Below, in pieces: positions 9,590 through 18,195 of a DNA stretch of 64,000 nucleotides (position 1 is its first letter; each line of letters begins with the position of its first letter). Source of the stretch: Ruminococcaceae bacterium P7 (GTDB taxonomy: Bacteria > Bacillota > Clostridia > Oscillospirales > Acutalibacteraceae); assembly GCA_900100595.1 (NCBI GenBank), contig FMUA01000002.1:124001-188000 (forward strand), given 5' to 3'. Position numbers and translations under genes: made by a program. The notes below the pieces were generated by a model, which worked only from the letters and a program-made list of their open reading frames with translations, did no database searches and was not told where the DNA came from.

Positions 9590-9833
9590 CCTTTTCCTCA
9601 CTTTCCTCGGCGCGGTTCTGAATGGTCTCGCAGGACACCGCCGAGAGCACCACATGGTTGCTCTCGTGAATCAGCACCGATTTGCATTTTCTGCCGCAGG
9701 TCGCGTCAATGAGCATACCGCTCTGCTTCGCCTCCTGCACGATGCGCTTGACCGGGGCGGAATCGGGCGCGACGACCGCAACGAGCTTATCGGAGCTGAC
9801 TAGATTGCCGAAGCCGATATTGATCAGTTTCAT
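9582..9833 (-). CDS. remA: DUF370 / RemA-family regulator
   Basis: 83-residue member of the DUF370 family; Bacillus RemA is a DNA-binding activator of biofilm-matrix and osmoprotection genes. The conserved start [12 protein letters not shown], the Pro/Arg/Lys-rich central part and [11 protein letters not shown] are seen. Its location between yicC and gmk is the conserved location across Firmicutes. The last ~15 residues are a Glu-rich tail. Confidence 0.9.
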   Translation of the reverse strand: MKLINIGFGNLVSSDKLVAVVAPDSAPVKRIVQEAKQSGMLIDATCGRKCKSVLIHESNHVVLSAVSCETIQNRAEESEEKDD

Positions 9834-9851
9834 GTTGTTATTCCTTCCGCA

Positions 9852-10736
9852 TTATTCGATGTTCTGCACCTGCTCGCGGATTTTCTCGATTTCGCCCTTG
9901 ATGGCGACGACCTTGTGCGCGAGAGCCGCGTCCTGAACCTTGGAGCCGATGGTGTTCGCCTCGCGGTTCATCTCCTGAATGATGAAGTCGATCTTTCTGC
10001 CGACCGGCTCTCCCAGCTCCAGAAAGCCCCTGAGCTGCTCGAAGTGGCTGCGCAGGCGGACGGTCTCCTCCGCGACGGCGACCTTGTCGGCAAATACCGC
10101 GACCTCAGTGAGAACTCTCTGTTCGTCGATCTCGACGCTGAAGCTGTCGAGCGTCTGGCGGATGCGCTCCAATAAACGTTCCTCATACTCTTTGACGGTC
10201 TGCGGGGAGCGCTCCTCGATTTCTCCGACGATGGAGAGGATTGTCTCGGCTCTGCCGAGAATATCCGCCTTGAGCTTTTCGCCCTCTTTTTCTCGCATCG
10301 AAACAAACGCGTCGACCGCCTTCTCCGCAACGCTCAGCACATCCGCGGTGAGCTGTTCCTCGTCCTCAGCCGCCTTGCGTACGGTGAAAACGTCGGGAAA
10401 GCGCGACAGCGACACAACGCTGACGTCGTTGGGAACGCCGTATTTCTCGCTGATTTCCTTCATCGCGTCGAGATAGCCCGACACGAGCTGGTGGTTGACC
10501 TCGACCTCAGACGCCGCCTCCTCGGCAGCGCCGAGCGTGACGAACATATCGATTTTTCCGCGCGACACCCGCGCGTTGACAAAGCTCTTTAGCTTGTCGT
10601 CGAGGAAGCTGTAGCCCCTCGGCGTGCGGCAGTTGAACTCAAAGTAGCGGTGATTCACGCTCTTGAGCTCCACCGTGATTTCACGTCCGTTTACAATCTC
10701 CTCGCAGCGACCGAAGCCTGTCATGGATTTTATCAT
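9852..10736 (-). CDS. yicC: YicC/YloC family endoribonuclease-like protein
   Basis: 294-residue protein with the conserved amino terminus MIKSMTGFGR and the carboxy-terminal DUF1732 block GRKIDFIIQEMNREANTIGSK. E. coli YicC is a metal-dependent endoribonuclease; the same role here is inferred from family. First gene of the long operon: promoter TTGTAA-17-TATAAT lies at 10774-10802 and the ATG at 10736 follows a GGAAG stretch. Confidence 0.94.
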   Translation of the reverse strand: MIKSMTGFGRCEEIVNGREITVELKSVNHRYFEFNCRTPRGYSFLDDKLKSFVNARVSRGKIDMFVTLGAAEEAASEVEVNHQLVSGYLDAMKEISEKYGVPNDVSVVSLSRFPDVFTVRKAAEDEEQLTADVLSVAEKAVDAFVSMREKEGEKLKADILGRAETILSIVGEIEERSPQTVKEYEERLLERIRQTLDSFSVEIDEQRVLTEVAVFADKVAVAEETVRLRSHFEQLRGFLELGEPVGRKIDFIIQEMNREANTIGSKVQDAALAHKVVAIKGEIEKIREQVQNIE

Positions 10737-10773
10737 TGGTAAGACTTCCTTTCACTTGCCATTTTATCTTTTT

Positions 10774-10802
10774 ATTATAGCACTGAGCATTTCCGTTTAC
10801 AA
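10774..10802 (-). promoter_or_regulatory. Promoter of the yicC-...-prkC operon
   Basis: Read leftward: -35 TTGTAA (10797-10802), 17-base spacer, -10 TATAAT (10774-10779), preceded by TGC that could act as an extended -10. It is the only convincing promoter upstream of yicC, and no intrinsic terminator was seen in the gene-dense run that follows, so it probably serves the whole ribosome/replication/cell-wall operon. Confidence 0.75.
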
Positions 10803-10825
10803 TACTTTTGTAACCAAACTGTAAT

Positions 10826-11088
10826 TATTTTAAATCGCGTACTGGGGGGGGTGGAGGTTTGGCAGCTGCACGTTTTCGCGGGGAAGGTTCATCAGAATCT
10901 TTCTATTCCCATTTCTCGCGGAAAGCAATCAGGGAATCCTATTTCTGAAATCTATAACCTCTGTTCTCAAACTGATAATCAGCATGAACGATTCCTTGGA
11001 AAATGGGATTGGTCAGTATAGATGAACCTCTCCCGCGTAAACGAACGGCAGCCTCCTTAAAAAATCCCATAGTCCGCGATTTAAAATA
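10826..11088. mobile_element. Long imperfect palindrome with 12-bp terminal inverted repeats (MITE-like fold-back element)
   Basis: The ends are perfect inverted repeats, TTTTAAATCGCG at the left and its complement at the right, each bordered outward by TA, which would fit a TA target duplication of Tc1/mariner (IS630)-type elements. Inward, the arms keep pairing imperfectly for about 85-100 bases: GGTTCATC/GATGAACC, CGCGGG/CCCGCG, ATTCCCATTT/AAAATGGGATT. No open frame of note lies inside. It fills the gap between the divergent yicC promoter and the promoter at 11090. It could alternatively be a structured RNA, but no promoter or terminator of its own was found. Confidence 0.6.
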
Positions 11089-11089
11089 C

Positions 11090-11118
11090 TTGATTTATTT
11101 TGGGAAAAGTAGTATGAT
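11090..11118 (+). promoter_or_regulatory. Promoter for the membrane protein gene at 11149
   Basis: TTGATT (11090-11095), 17-base spacer, TATGAT (11113-11118). It directly abuts the right end of the fold-back element. Confidence 0.75.
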
Positions 11119-11148
11119 AGAGATTACTAATGTATAGGAGGTATTACG

Positions 11149-12096
11149 TTGGACGAAAATAAAGAATATGTCAACATTGAAAACATGATTTCCGACACGG
11201 ATATCACCGATGACGAGAACGAGGTTGTTGATATCGCGGATATGGGTGCTTATGCTCCCCGGCAATCTCAGCAATCCCAACAGCCGCAGAAATCAAAGCC
11301 CGTCATCATGAAGCCGATTCTGGTTGCGGCAGGCATCGTTCTGGTCGTTGCGCTGGCAGTCATCGTGATTCGCCTGTTCTTCAATTCGAGCGTCGAGGGC
11401 ACCTGGCACTACGTCAGGGAGGTTCCCATGATGGCGGCTGACGCCACGAGCGACGAAGCGGTTGAGTCTGTCAAGGTTGACTACTACTTCACCTTTGAGG
11501 GCAACGACAAAGTGACCGCCACCATCGGCACCATCACCAGCAAGGGCACCTATGAAATCACAAAGAACGCCGAGGGCAAATCCGCTATCTCCATGACGCT
11601 GACGGATTTGATTACCAGCTACAACTTCCTTCCCTACGGCGAATATGACCTGAGTGTGAGCGGCAACGCGTTTACGGGCAGAAAGCTCGTGATGTCCACC
11701 TCTCAGGACGAGAGCGCCACGATCGAGATGGAGAGCGCAAGCTACACCGCTCCCGAGATCACACGCGAAAATGAATTTACCGTCAAAGAGGATATCGTCG
11801 GCACCTGGGAATTCTCTCAGACAGGCTACGACCTCAGCTATACGTTCACTCAGGACGGCAAGGTCCAGTATAACGAGTACGTGACGCAGACCAATCCCTA
11901 CACAGGTATGGAGATGACCATTGATTACACCATCAACGGCATCTATGACGTAACAGACAACACCATTACCATTCACTTTATCTACACGAAGGACAGCTCA
12001 ATGGATATTGTCTACAGCCTCGAAAACAACACCATGTACATCAACGGCTTCCCCTTCACCAAGGCAGGAACCGCTTCCGCTGACAGCGCTGAATAA
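11149..12096 (+). CDS. Single-pass membrane protein with repeated lipocalin-like extracellular domain
   Basis: 315 residues; no named function. Start codon is TTG at 11149 with AGGAGG seven bases upstream. Residues 1-50 are acidic and then Gln/Ser/Pro-rich (cytoplasmic), a strongly hydrophobic helix spans about 54-76, and the rest is predicted outside. The outer part holds two similar units beginning VEGTWHYV and IVGTWEFS, each followed by beta-strand-like alternation ending in Phe-x-x-(D/N)-G-K turns, as in lipocalin-like domains of Clostridia. Co-directional with yebC, 18 bases downstream, so probably co-transcribed. Confidence 0.8.
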   Translation: MDENKEYVNIENMISDTDITDDENEVVDIADMGAYAPRQSQQSQQPQKSKPVIMKPILVAAGIVLVVALAVIVIRLFFNSSVEGTWHYVREVPMMAADATSDEAVESVKVDYYFTFEGNDKVTATIGTITSKGTYEITKNAEGKSAISMTLTDLITSYNFLPYGEYDLSVSGNAFTGRKLVMSTSQDESATIEMESASYTAPEITRENEFTVKEDIVGTWEFSQTGYDLSYTFTQDGKVQYNEYVTQTNPYTGMEMTIDYTINGIYDVTDNTITIHFIYTKDSSMDIVYSLENNTMYINGFPFTKAGTASADSAE

Positions 12097-12114
12097 TACA
12101 TAAAGGATGGTTTT

Positions 12115-12846
12115 ATGTCAGGACACAACAAATGGAGTACTATCAAGCAGAAAAAAGGTAAGAACGACGCCGCGAGAGCAAAGGTTTTCACCAAAATCGG
12201 CAGAGAGCTGATCGTCGCGATCAAAACAGGCGGCAGCGCAGACCCGAACGTCAATTCCAAGCTGCGCGACACCATTGCCAAGGCTAAGGCGGCGAATGTT
12301 CCCAACGACAACATCGAGAGAATCATCAAGAAAGCCGCGAGCGACGGCGATTCCACCAACTACGAGGCTGTCACCTATGAGGGCTACGGCATCGGCGGCA
12401 TCGCGGTCATCGTCGAGGCGCTGACCGACAACCGCAACAGAACAGCGGGTGAGGTCAGACACTACTTTGACAAGTTCGGCGGCAACATGGGCACGCAGGG
12501 CTGCGTCAGCTTCATGTTCAACCGCAAGGGCGTGCTCGTGGTCGAGCGCGAGGAGCTTGAAAAGGACGAGGACACCGTTATGAGCGACGCGCTTGAGGTC
12601 GGCGCTTCCGACTTTGAGGCGGACGACGATGTGTTCACCATCTACACCGAACCCGAGGATTTCTCTGCCGTCAGAGACGAGCTGGAAAAGCTCGGCTACA
12701 CCTTCGCTTCCGCTGAGCTGGAAATGGTGCCCGACACCTACACCAAGCTCGAGGACGAGGACAGCAACACGAAATTCCAGAAGATGCTCGACATGTTCGA
12801 CGATAACGACGATATCCAGAACGTCTGGCACAATCTCGAATATTAA
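12115..12846 (+). CDS. yebC: YebC/PmpR family protein
   Basis: 243-residue YebC/TACO1 family member. The conserved start SGHNKWSTIKQKK and the block NDNIERIIKKA are seen. Members were annotated as transcription regulators and more recently as factors relieving ribosome stalling; which applies here cannot be told from sequence. Start at ATG 12115 after AAAGGATGG; ends shortly before a strong bidirectional terminator. Confidence 0.95.
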   Translation: MSGHNKWSTIKQKKGKNDAARAKVFTKIGRELIVAIKTGGSADPNVNSKLRDTIAKAKAANVPNDNIERIIKKAASDGDSTNYEAVTYEGYGIGGIAVIVEALTDNRNRTAGEVRHYFDKFGGNMGTQGCVSFMFNRKGVLVVEREELEKDEDTVMSDALEVGASDFEADDDVFTIYTEPEDFSAVRDELEKLGYTFASAELEMVPDTYTKLEDEDSNTKFQKMLDMFDDNDDIQNVWHNLEY

Positions 12847-12863
12847 TTGCCGAAAGCAAAAAA

Positions 12864-12902
12864 GAACGCCGATCCCGACAAAACGGGATCGGCGCTTTTT
12901 TG
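12864..12902. terminator. Bidirectional intrinsic terminator between yebC and degV
   Basis: Perfect 11-bp stem CGCCGATCCCG/CGGGATCGGCG with a short loop, followed by CTTTTTT rightward and, on the opposite strand, by TTCTTTTTT. It serves the two convergent genes. Confidence 0.9.
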
Positions 12903-12906
12903 TGTA

Positions 12907-13755
12907 TTACGGTTTTCTGATAAAGAGCACGCCCAGCGTGTAGGGTCCGCAGTGAGAGGTGACCGTGCAGCCCGCGGTTGTCTCGAGGATTTCCTCAAAG
13001 CCCGGCTGCAGCTCCCTGATTCTCTGACGCACACGGTTTACGATCTCTGTTGAACAGCGGGTATGCGTGATGAAAATGCGGTGCAGATCGATGTCCGAGC
13101 GGTTCTGCAGACGCTCGGTGACATAGCTGATAATCACCTTGTCGATATTGCCGCGGTACTTCTTGCCCGACTTCATCTTGCCGTCGATGACCTCGATGCA
13201 GGGCTTGAGCTTGAGCAGGTTCGCGCCCAGCGCCGCGACGGAAGAGCATCTGCCTCCCATGCGCAGATAATCGATGCTGTCCACCACAAAGCTTGCCTCC
13301 ACCTTTTCCGCAAGCGTACGGCATTCGTCGGCGATCTCCTTCGCGGAAGCGCCCTTCTGCGCCATTTCGCAGGCGTGGAGCACAATCAGTCCCGAGCCTG
13401 TCGAAAGGTTGCGGGTATCGACTACCTCCACTCCGCCGACCTCGCTTGCCGCGATGCACGCGGTCGCGTGAGAGCTTGAAAAATCCGCGCTGATATTGAA
13501 ATGCACCACCTCGTACCCCAGCTCGCGCCACTTCTGAAAGGCACCGAGAAAATCATTGAGATTCGGCGCCGAGGTCTTTGGCAGCTTCGAGGAGCCTTCC
13601 ACATAGGAATAAATATCCTCGGGCGTCGCTTCCGTGCCGTCCCTGCTGATTCTGTCGCCCATCACCACATACAGCGGAACCACGTCCACATCATACTGCC
13701 TGACCAGCTCGGGTGAAAGGTCAGCGGTACTGTCCGTAATAATCTTGACTTTCAT
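12907..13755 (-). CDS. DegV family fatty-acid-binding protein
   Basis: 282 residues. DegV/FakB proteins bind a fatty acid and present it to a fatty-acid kinase. The amino-terminal ITDSTADLSPE, the TSAPN segment, FNISADFSSSHATA and SIDYLRMGGRCS all match the family. A leftward promoter TTGCCA-17-TACAAT lies just upstream. No fakA-like kinase gene was seen in the window. A second, distinct degV gene is at 22961. Confidence 0.92.
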   Translation of the reverse strand: MKVKIITDSTADLSPELVRQYDVDVVPLYVVMGDRISRDGTEATPEDIYSYVEGSSKLPKTSAPNLNDFLGAFQKWRELGYEVVHFNISADFSSSHATACIAASEVGGVEVVDTRNLSTGSGLIVLHACEMAQKGASAKEIADECRTLAEKVEASFVVDSIDYLRMGGRCSSVAALGANLLKLKPCIEVIDGKMKSGKKYRGNIDKVIISYVTERLQNRSDIDLHRIFITHTRCSTEIVNRVRQRIRELQPGFEEILETTAGCTVTSHCGPYTLGVLFIRKP

Positions 13756-13834
13756 AATACTGTATCCTCCGATTTATTTTTGGAGACCTTGCATATTTTT
13801 ATTGTAGCATCAACCCCGCATTTTGGCAAGAACT

Positions 13835-13998
13835 ATTTTAAACGGCAAAGCAGGCTGTCGGATGACAGCCTGCTTCGCGATTGTGTGTTTTATGAAAATG
13901 AATGTCCTTGAATGAGCATTTCATTTTACCGATGTTAAAATCAGACAATTTCCGCAACCGAAAATCCAGTATTCATGCGGTTCTTATCTCTTCTCTTG
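13835..13998 (-). ncRNA. Candidate small RNA (~160 nt), promoter to terminator, no family recognised
   Basis: Leftward promoter TTGAAA-17-TATAAT (14005-14033) predicts a start near 13998. The transcript would end at a perfect 12-bp hairpin, AAGCAGGCTGTC/GACAGCCTGCTT (13848-13875), with a moderately U-rich tail. Between them a second hairpin forms from AAAATGAAATG and CATTCATTTT. The only open frame is 11 codons without a good ribosome binding site. A trans-acting sRNA and a very short peptide gene are both possible. Confidence 0.45.
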
Positions 13999-14004
13999 TG
14001 ATAT

Positions 14005-14033
14005 ATTATACAATTTTTTGCCCATCTTTTCAA
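14005..14033 (-). promoter_or_regulatory. Promoter of the candidate small RNA
   Basis: Reading leftward, TTGAAA (14028-14033), 17-base spacer, TATAAT (14005-14010). Confidence 0.65.
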
Positions 14034-14348
14034 GGGGAAAAGTGCAGTTTCGGCTCTCTCAACAGGCGAAATGACAAGTTGTACATAAATTCTACATAAA
14101 ATTTGTGAAACTTTTTTTCCTATCATTTTAATATCGAATCATTTTTTGTTTTTCCCGAAAACGCTCTCGGCAAATGCCACAAAAATATGTTCGTTGTTTT
14201 GGCTGTTTGGAACACAACCGTCGGATGAACATTTTATTTGAGTCGTTTGTTGAATGGCAGATAATAATTCCTTACGGGAATAAAAGATACTTTGTTGTCC
14301 GAAAATTGGTACATCTTTCCATTTTTTTGAAAAATATCGAACAAGTGT
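14034..14348. other. AT-rich intergenic stretch, nothing recognised
   Basis: About 310 bases, richer in A and T than its neighbours. Short open frames exist on both strands but none has a ribosome binding site or recognisable composition. I see no repeat, terminator or riboswitch in it. Confidence 0.5.
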
Positions 14349-14377
14349 TTGCATTTTCCGTAAATATGCGCTATAAT
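14349..14377 (+). promoter_or_regulatory. Promoter for the 14468 small gene pair
   Basis: TTGCAT (14349-14354), 17-base spacer, TATAAT (14372-14377), followed about 90 bases later by GAAGGAAGG and the ATG at 14468. Confidence 0.75.
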
Positions 14378-14467
14378 AGAATTACAGGAGTTGAGATTCG
14401 CCCCGCCTTGACTTCTGCGGTACGCAATACGGCAACACAATCACAGGCATCGAAGGAAGGAAAAAAC

Positions 14468-14674
14468 ATGAATTATCTTGCATGGTCACAGGAATATTTG
14501 AATACGGCGGCAGAGCTTGCCGCGGTGATGGCGAAGCTGCGGAAGCAAAGCAAGGGCTGCAGTCAGACGGTCAAAAAGGAAATGGAAGCGCGCATTGCCC
14601 AGTACAGAATCTGCTATAATGAGTGCATGCGCACCGCCGCACTCCTCAGGGAAAGGCACCGTGATGCCGCTTGA
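14468..14674 (+). CDS. Small helical protein of unknown function, coupled to a sigma-like protein
   Basis: 68 residues, not recognised. Start ATG 14468 has GAAGGAAGG upstream. The composition (many Ala, Glu, Gln, Arg, Lys, few Pro) suggests two or three amphipathic helices; two Cys lie near residues 49 and 53. The stop overlaps the TTG start of the next gene (TTGA), so the two are probably translated together and may interact. Confidence 0.7.
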   Translation: MNYLAWSQEYLNTAAELAAVMAKLRKQSKGCSQTVKKEMEARIAQYRICYNECMRTAALLRERHRDAA

Positions 14675-14967
14675 GACTGACCGTTCATCATCTTGACGAG
14701 ACAAACGAGAGTATCTACGGCTTTCTGAACGCAGGCTGGAACGCCGGCAAGGATAACTCCGCGGAACGGAATAAGATGAAGCGGCTGCTTCACTCCGCAA
14801 TCGACAACGGTCTGACCGATCTCCAGAAGAAATGCCTGATCGCCTACTACGGCGGCAAAAAGCAAAAGGTCATCGCCGAGGAAATGGGACTTGCTCCCTC
14901 AACGGTCAGCCGCCATATCAAGGCGGCGATCAAACGCCTGCGGAACATCGCGCAGTATTACAGCTGA
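14671..14967 (+). CDS. Small sigma-70 region 4-like DNA-binding protein
   Basis: 98 residues. The carboxy half reads like a sigma region 4 / LuxR-type helix-turn-helix: LTDLQKKCLIAYYGGKKQKV then IAEEMGLAPSTVSRHIKAAI, with spacing typical of -35 recognition helices. Region 2 is missing, so it is too short to be a complete sigma factor; it may be a sigma-like regulator, as occurs in clostridial mobile elements and stress loci. Start TTG 14671 overlaps the previous stop. A terminator follows at 14991. Confidence 0.75.
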   Translation: MRLTVHHLDETNESIYGFLNAGWNAGKDNSAERNKMKRLLHSAIDNGLTDLQKKCLIAYYGGKKQKVIAEEMGLAPSTVSRHIKAAIKRLRNIAQYYS

Positions 14968-14990
14968 ATCATCACCTGAAAACCAAACAT

Positions 14991-15034
14991 GCGGAAGCGT
15001 CGGTCGAAAAGACGGGCGCTTCCGCTATTTTTTG
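14991..15034 (+). terminator. Terminator after the sigma-like gene
   Basis: GCGGAAGCG/CGCTTCCGC stem with a 17-base loop followed by TATTTTTTG. The same hairpin may stop the convergent HAD gene. Confidence 0.8.
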
Positions 15035-15037
15035 ATG

Positions 15038-15868
15038 CTATTCCCGCTTCTGACGCTGGTTTTCCTGATAGAGATACTCGTTGATCGTCATCTTGCGGAT
15101 GATGTTCCTGACCGTGACGTCAAGACCGCTGCCCTCGCGGTAATCGGCAGGATAGATAAAATCCACCCTGTTGCGCTCCAGCAGCGCCTCCACCTTTTTT
15201 CTGTCCTGATAAACCGCGATGGAGTAGCCGCCGTACGCCTTCATCATCTTCATACACGGCACGTCAGAAAGGCCGTCGCCGATATAGAGCATGTTGCAGA
15301 ACGGTACGCGCTTGCTGTCATCGGGCATGGAGCGGTTGAGGTCGATATCGTTCGCGACGTCGAGGACGCCCTTGTTGATGCGATATACAAACTGGGTCTT
15401 GTTGGTATAGTTGACGTCGGTTTTCGGCCACACCGCGCAGCCGTCGCCGTCATAGAGGAACTCACAGGCAAACACGCTCCTGAACTCCTTCGCGATTGCG
15501 GTGCCCTCGATGATCTCCTTCATGCCCGATGAAATGACGTAATGCTCGATATCCGCGCCGCACTCCTCTCCGAATCGGTTGATCCTGCCGAACCATTCGC
15601 GCACGCCGTCGAAGAACTCGACGCCCTCTCCCATTCTGACGAGCTGCTCACGGCGCAGCGGTCTGCCCTTGTCGGCGGATATTTTCACCATCGCGTACAT
15701 ATAGGCGAGAATGGAATCCATGTGCTCACGGGCTCCGAGGACGTTGGCAAAATCCCAGAACGCGCCGCTGTCCATGCCGAGACTGGGAATAAAGCTGAAC
15801 TCCTGCATGTCCCTCGGACAAAGCGTTTTGTCAAAGTCATACATCAGTGCGATAATCGGTCTGCTCAT
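15038..15868 (-). CDS. HAD-superfamily phosphatase
   Basis: 276 residues. Motif I is YDFDKTLCP (nucleophile Asp in DFDKT), the Ser of motif II is in YVISSG, and motif III/IV is IGDGLSDVPC, as in phosphoserine phosphatase-like HAD enzymes. Substrate not deducible. Own promoter TTGCAA-17-TATACT about 40 bases upstream; ATG at 15868 follows GGGAGGA. Confidence 0.85.
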   Translation of the reverse strand: MSRPIIALMYDFDKTLCPRDMQEFSFIPSLGMDSGAFWDFANVLGAREHMDSILAYMYAMVKISADKGRPLRREQLVRMGEGVEFFDGVREWFGRINRFGEECGADIEHYVISSGMKEIIEGTAIAKEFRSVFACEFLYDGDGCAVWPKTDVNYTNKTQFVYRINKGVLDVANDIDLNRSMPDDSKRVPFCNMLYIGDGLSDVPCMKMMKAYGGYSIAVYQDRKKVEALLERNRVDFIYPADYREGSGLDVTVRNIIRKMTINEYLYQENQRQKRE

Positions 15869-15991
15869 AACGTCCTCCCTGTTTCATTGCTGTCCACAGT
15901 ATAGCACACAATCCCGCGATTTGCAATCACTCATATTTTCTGCCGTCATCACATATCCTGTTCTGTAATCAAATATCACGGAGGTAATAAA

Positions 15992-16915
15992 ATGACAGAC
16001 TATCTGCCCGAGGGAAAGCGCGCGCTCTCCCGAGAGAATTTGCATATACTCGGCTCTCCGAGCCTGCTTCATGAGGCGGCGCGTCAGGGAACGATTCTGG
16101 AAGCCAAGGCGGTGCTGTGCGACGCGGAACACAACCTGACGGTCGATCTGGGCTGTATGCGCGGCGTGATCCCGCGTGAGGAAGGCGCTATCGGCATCCG
16201 CGACGGCAGCGTCAGGGATATCGCGGTGATCTCACGCGTCAACCGTCCCGTCTGCTTTACCGTCACCGATTTCCGCACCGACGGCAACGGTCGGGAATAC
16301 GCCCTGCTCTCGCGTGAAAAAGCGCAGCGTCTCTGCCTTGAGCACTATATTTCCACCCTGAAAGCGGGCGATGTGATACCCGCGAGGGTGACGCACCTCG
16401 AGAGCTTCGGGGCATTCGCCGACGTCGGCTGCGGCATCGTCGCGCTGCTCCCCATCGACGCGATCTCTGTCTCGCGGATCGAGCACCCGAAGGAGCGGTT
16501 CGCGGTCGGCATGGATATCAAGGCGATCGTCAAGGGGATCGAAAACGGCAGAATCAGCCTCAGCCACAAGGAGCTGCTCGGCACATGGGAGGAAAACGTC
16601 TCCGTTTTCCGCGCAGGAGAAACCGTTTCCGGCATCGTGCGGAGCGTCGAAAACTACGGTGCGTTCGTCGAGCTTAGCCCCAATCTCGCAGGGCTTGCCG
16701 AAAGCAGGGAGGGCGTCCGCGCAGGTCAGCAGGCGAGCGTATACATCAAGAGCATCATCCCCGAAAAAATGAAGATCAAGCTGATCATCATCGACACCTT
16801 TGACTACCGCTACAATCCCCAGCCGCCGCGGTATTTTCAGAACAGCGACCACATCAGCCGCTTCCTCTATTCCCCCGAAAACTGCCGCAAGCGCGTTGAG
16901 AGCGTGTTCGCCTGA
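15992..16915 (+). CDS. S1 RNA-binding-domain protein
   Basis: 307 residues with three S1-like beta-barrel units, at about 34-100, 122-195 and 205-265; the last two carry the typical GxV...(S/N)(F/Y)GAFV(D/E) pattern. It resembles the short ribosomal protein S1-like proteins of Clostridia rather than full S1, so a role in mRNA binding or translation is inferred. ATG 15992 follows GGAGG. The last ~40 residues are outside any S1 fold and rich in Tyr, Arg and Pro. Confidence 0.85.
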   Translation: MTDYLPEGKRALSRENLHILGSPSLLHEAARQGTILEAKAVLCDAEHNLTVDLGCMRGVIPREEGAIGIRDGSVRDIAVISRVNRPVCFTVTDFRTDGNGREYALLSREKAQRLCLEHYISTLKAGDVIPARVTHLESFGAFADVGCGIVALLPIDAISVSRIEHPKERFAVGMDIKAIVKGIENGRISLSHKELLGTWEENVSVFRAGETVSGIVRSVENYGAFVELSPNLAGLAESREGVRAGQQASVYIKSIIPEKMKIKLIIIDTFDYRYNPQPPRYFQNSDHISRFLYSPENCRKRVESVFA

Positions 16916-16993
16916 CGGTGTCCGCTTTATATCCCATCGTGCGCTTGATTTCAGTTCCCGTATGTGCTATCATAGGCGCAGGAAGTGATTATT

Positions 16994-18166
16994 ATGGAAC
17001 TTACAATCATCATTATCGGCATCATTATTGCGATCCTGTTAGCGGTTTTGCTCATTTTAATTCCGAAAAAGAATCAAAGCGGAGAGAATCAGGAATTGCT
17101 CGACGCAATCAGCCGCGAAACAGCGCGTCAGCAAAGCGAGCTGCGGCAGGAGCTGAGCGCTCAGACGCAGACCTCGGTCAGTGCGATGGGCGTGATGCTG
17201 GAACGGCGTCTGCAGAGCAGCGCGGAGCAGACCGAGCGGCAGCTGGAGGTCATGCGTATCACGATGGAAAAGCGGCTCGACTACATCCAGGAGGGCAACA
17301 GCCGTCAGCTTGACGTCATGCGCCGCACGGTAGACGAGAAGCTCGGCAAAACGCTCGAGGAAAAGATGAACCGCAGCTTCTCTCTTGTCAGCACACAGCT
17401 CGAGCAGGTCTACAAGGGGCTCGGCGAAATGCAGACGCTCGCGGTGGGCGTGGGTGATTTGAAGAAGGTGCTCTCCAACGTCAAGACGCGCGGTATCCTC
17501 GGAGAGTTACAGCTCGGCGCGATCTTGTCCGAGGTACTCAGCCCGTCGCAGTATGAGGAAAACGCCGCGACAAAGGCAGGCTCCCGCAACCGCGTGGAAT
17601 TTGCCGTCAAGCTGCCTGCGGAGGACGGCGGCTTCATCTATCTGCCGATTGACTCCAAGTTCCCCGGGGACACCTATTTCGCGCTCAGAGAGGCGATTGA
17701 AAGCGGAGACAGGGAACAAATCGACTCCTGCGAAAAAACGCTGCTCAGCACACTCAGAAGCGAAGCGAAGGATATTCACGACAAGTATATCGACCCGCCG
17801 AACACAACTGATTTTGCCATTCTCTTTCTGCCGTTTGAGGGACTGTACTGCGAGGTCGTCAACCGCGGAATGGTCGAGGAGCTGCAGCGCAGGTATAAGG
17901 TCACTCTCGCCGGTCCGAGCACCGTCACAGCGCTGCTCAACGCCCTGCAGATGGGTTTCCGGACGCTGGCGGTACAGAAGCGCAGCGCGGAGGTATGGGA
18001 CGTCCTGCGCGGCGTAAAACGCGAATTTGACAGCTTTGCCGACACGCTGGAAAAGACGCAGACAAGACTGGAACAGGCGAACAGAGAGCTTGACAATCTC
18101 GTCGGCGTCCGCACCAGACAGATGCAAAAGCAGCTTGCCAAGGTGCAGACAGAAGATACGGAATAA
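16994..18166 (+). CDS. rmuC: RmuC-family DNA recombination protein
   Basis: About 390 residues. An amino-terminal membrane helix (ELTIIIIGIIIAILLAVLLI) is followed by a long Gln/Glu/Arg-rich coiled coil (~30-130) and the RmuC nuclease-like domain with the block LPIDSKFPGD and FLPFEGLYCEV. RmuC limits inversion between short repeats in E. coli. I choose ATG 16994, eight bases after AGGAAG, over an in-frame GTG at 16985 that would overlap the ribosome binding site. Confidence 0.92.
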   Translation: MELTIIIIGIIIAILLAVLLILIPKKNQSGENQELLDAISRETARQQSELRQELSAQTQTSVSAMGVMLERRLQSSAEQTERQLEVMRITMEKRLDYIQEGNSRQLDVMRRTVDEKLGKTLEEKMNRSFSLVSTQLEQVYKGLGEMQTLAVGVGDLKKVLSNVKTRGILGELQLGAILSEVLSPSQYEENAATKAGSRNRVEFAVKLPAEDGGFIYLPIDSKFPGDTYFALREAIESGDREQIDSCEKTLLSTLRSEAKDIHDKYIDPPNTTDFAILFLPFEGLYCEVVNRGMVEELQRRYKVTLAGPSTVTALLNALQMGFRTLAVQKRSAEVWDVLRGVKREFDSFADTLEKTQTRLEQANRELDNLVGVRTRQMQKQLAKVQTEDTE

Positions 18167-18168
18167 CC

Positions 18169-18195
18169 AAGCGGAGGGCTTCCCTCCGCTTTTTT
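18169..18195 (+). terminator. Terminator of rmuC
   Basis: AAGCGGAGGG, a three-base loop, CCCTCCGCTT and a run of T. Confidence 0.9.

Noticed and set aside
13941-14354. Minus-strand frames of 61 and 71 codons
   Set aside because: No ribosome binding site; the 61-codon frame is crossed by the sRNA candidate promoter.
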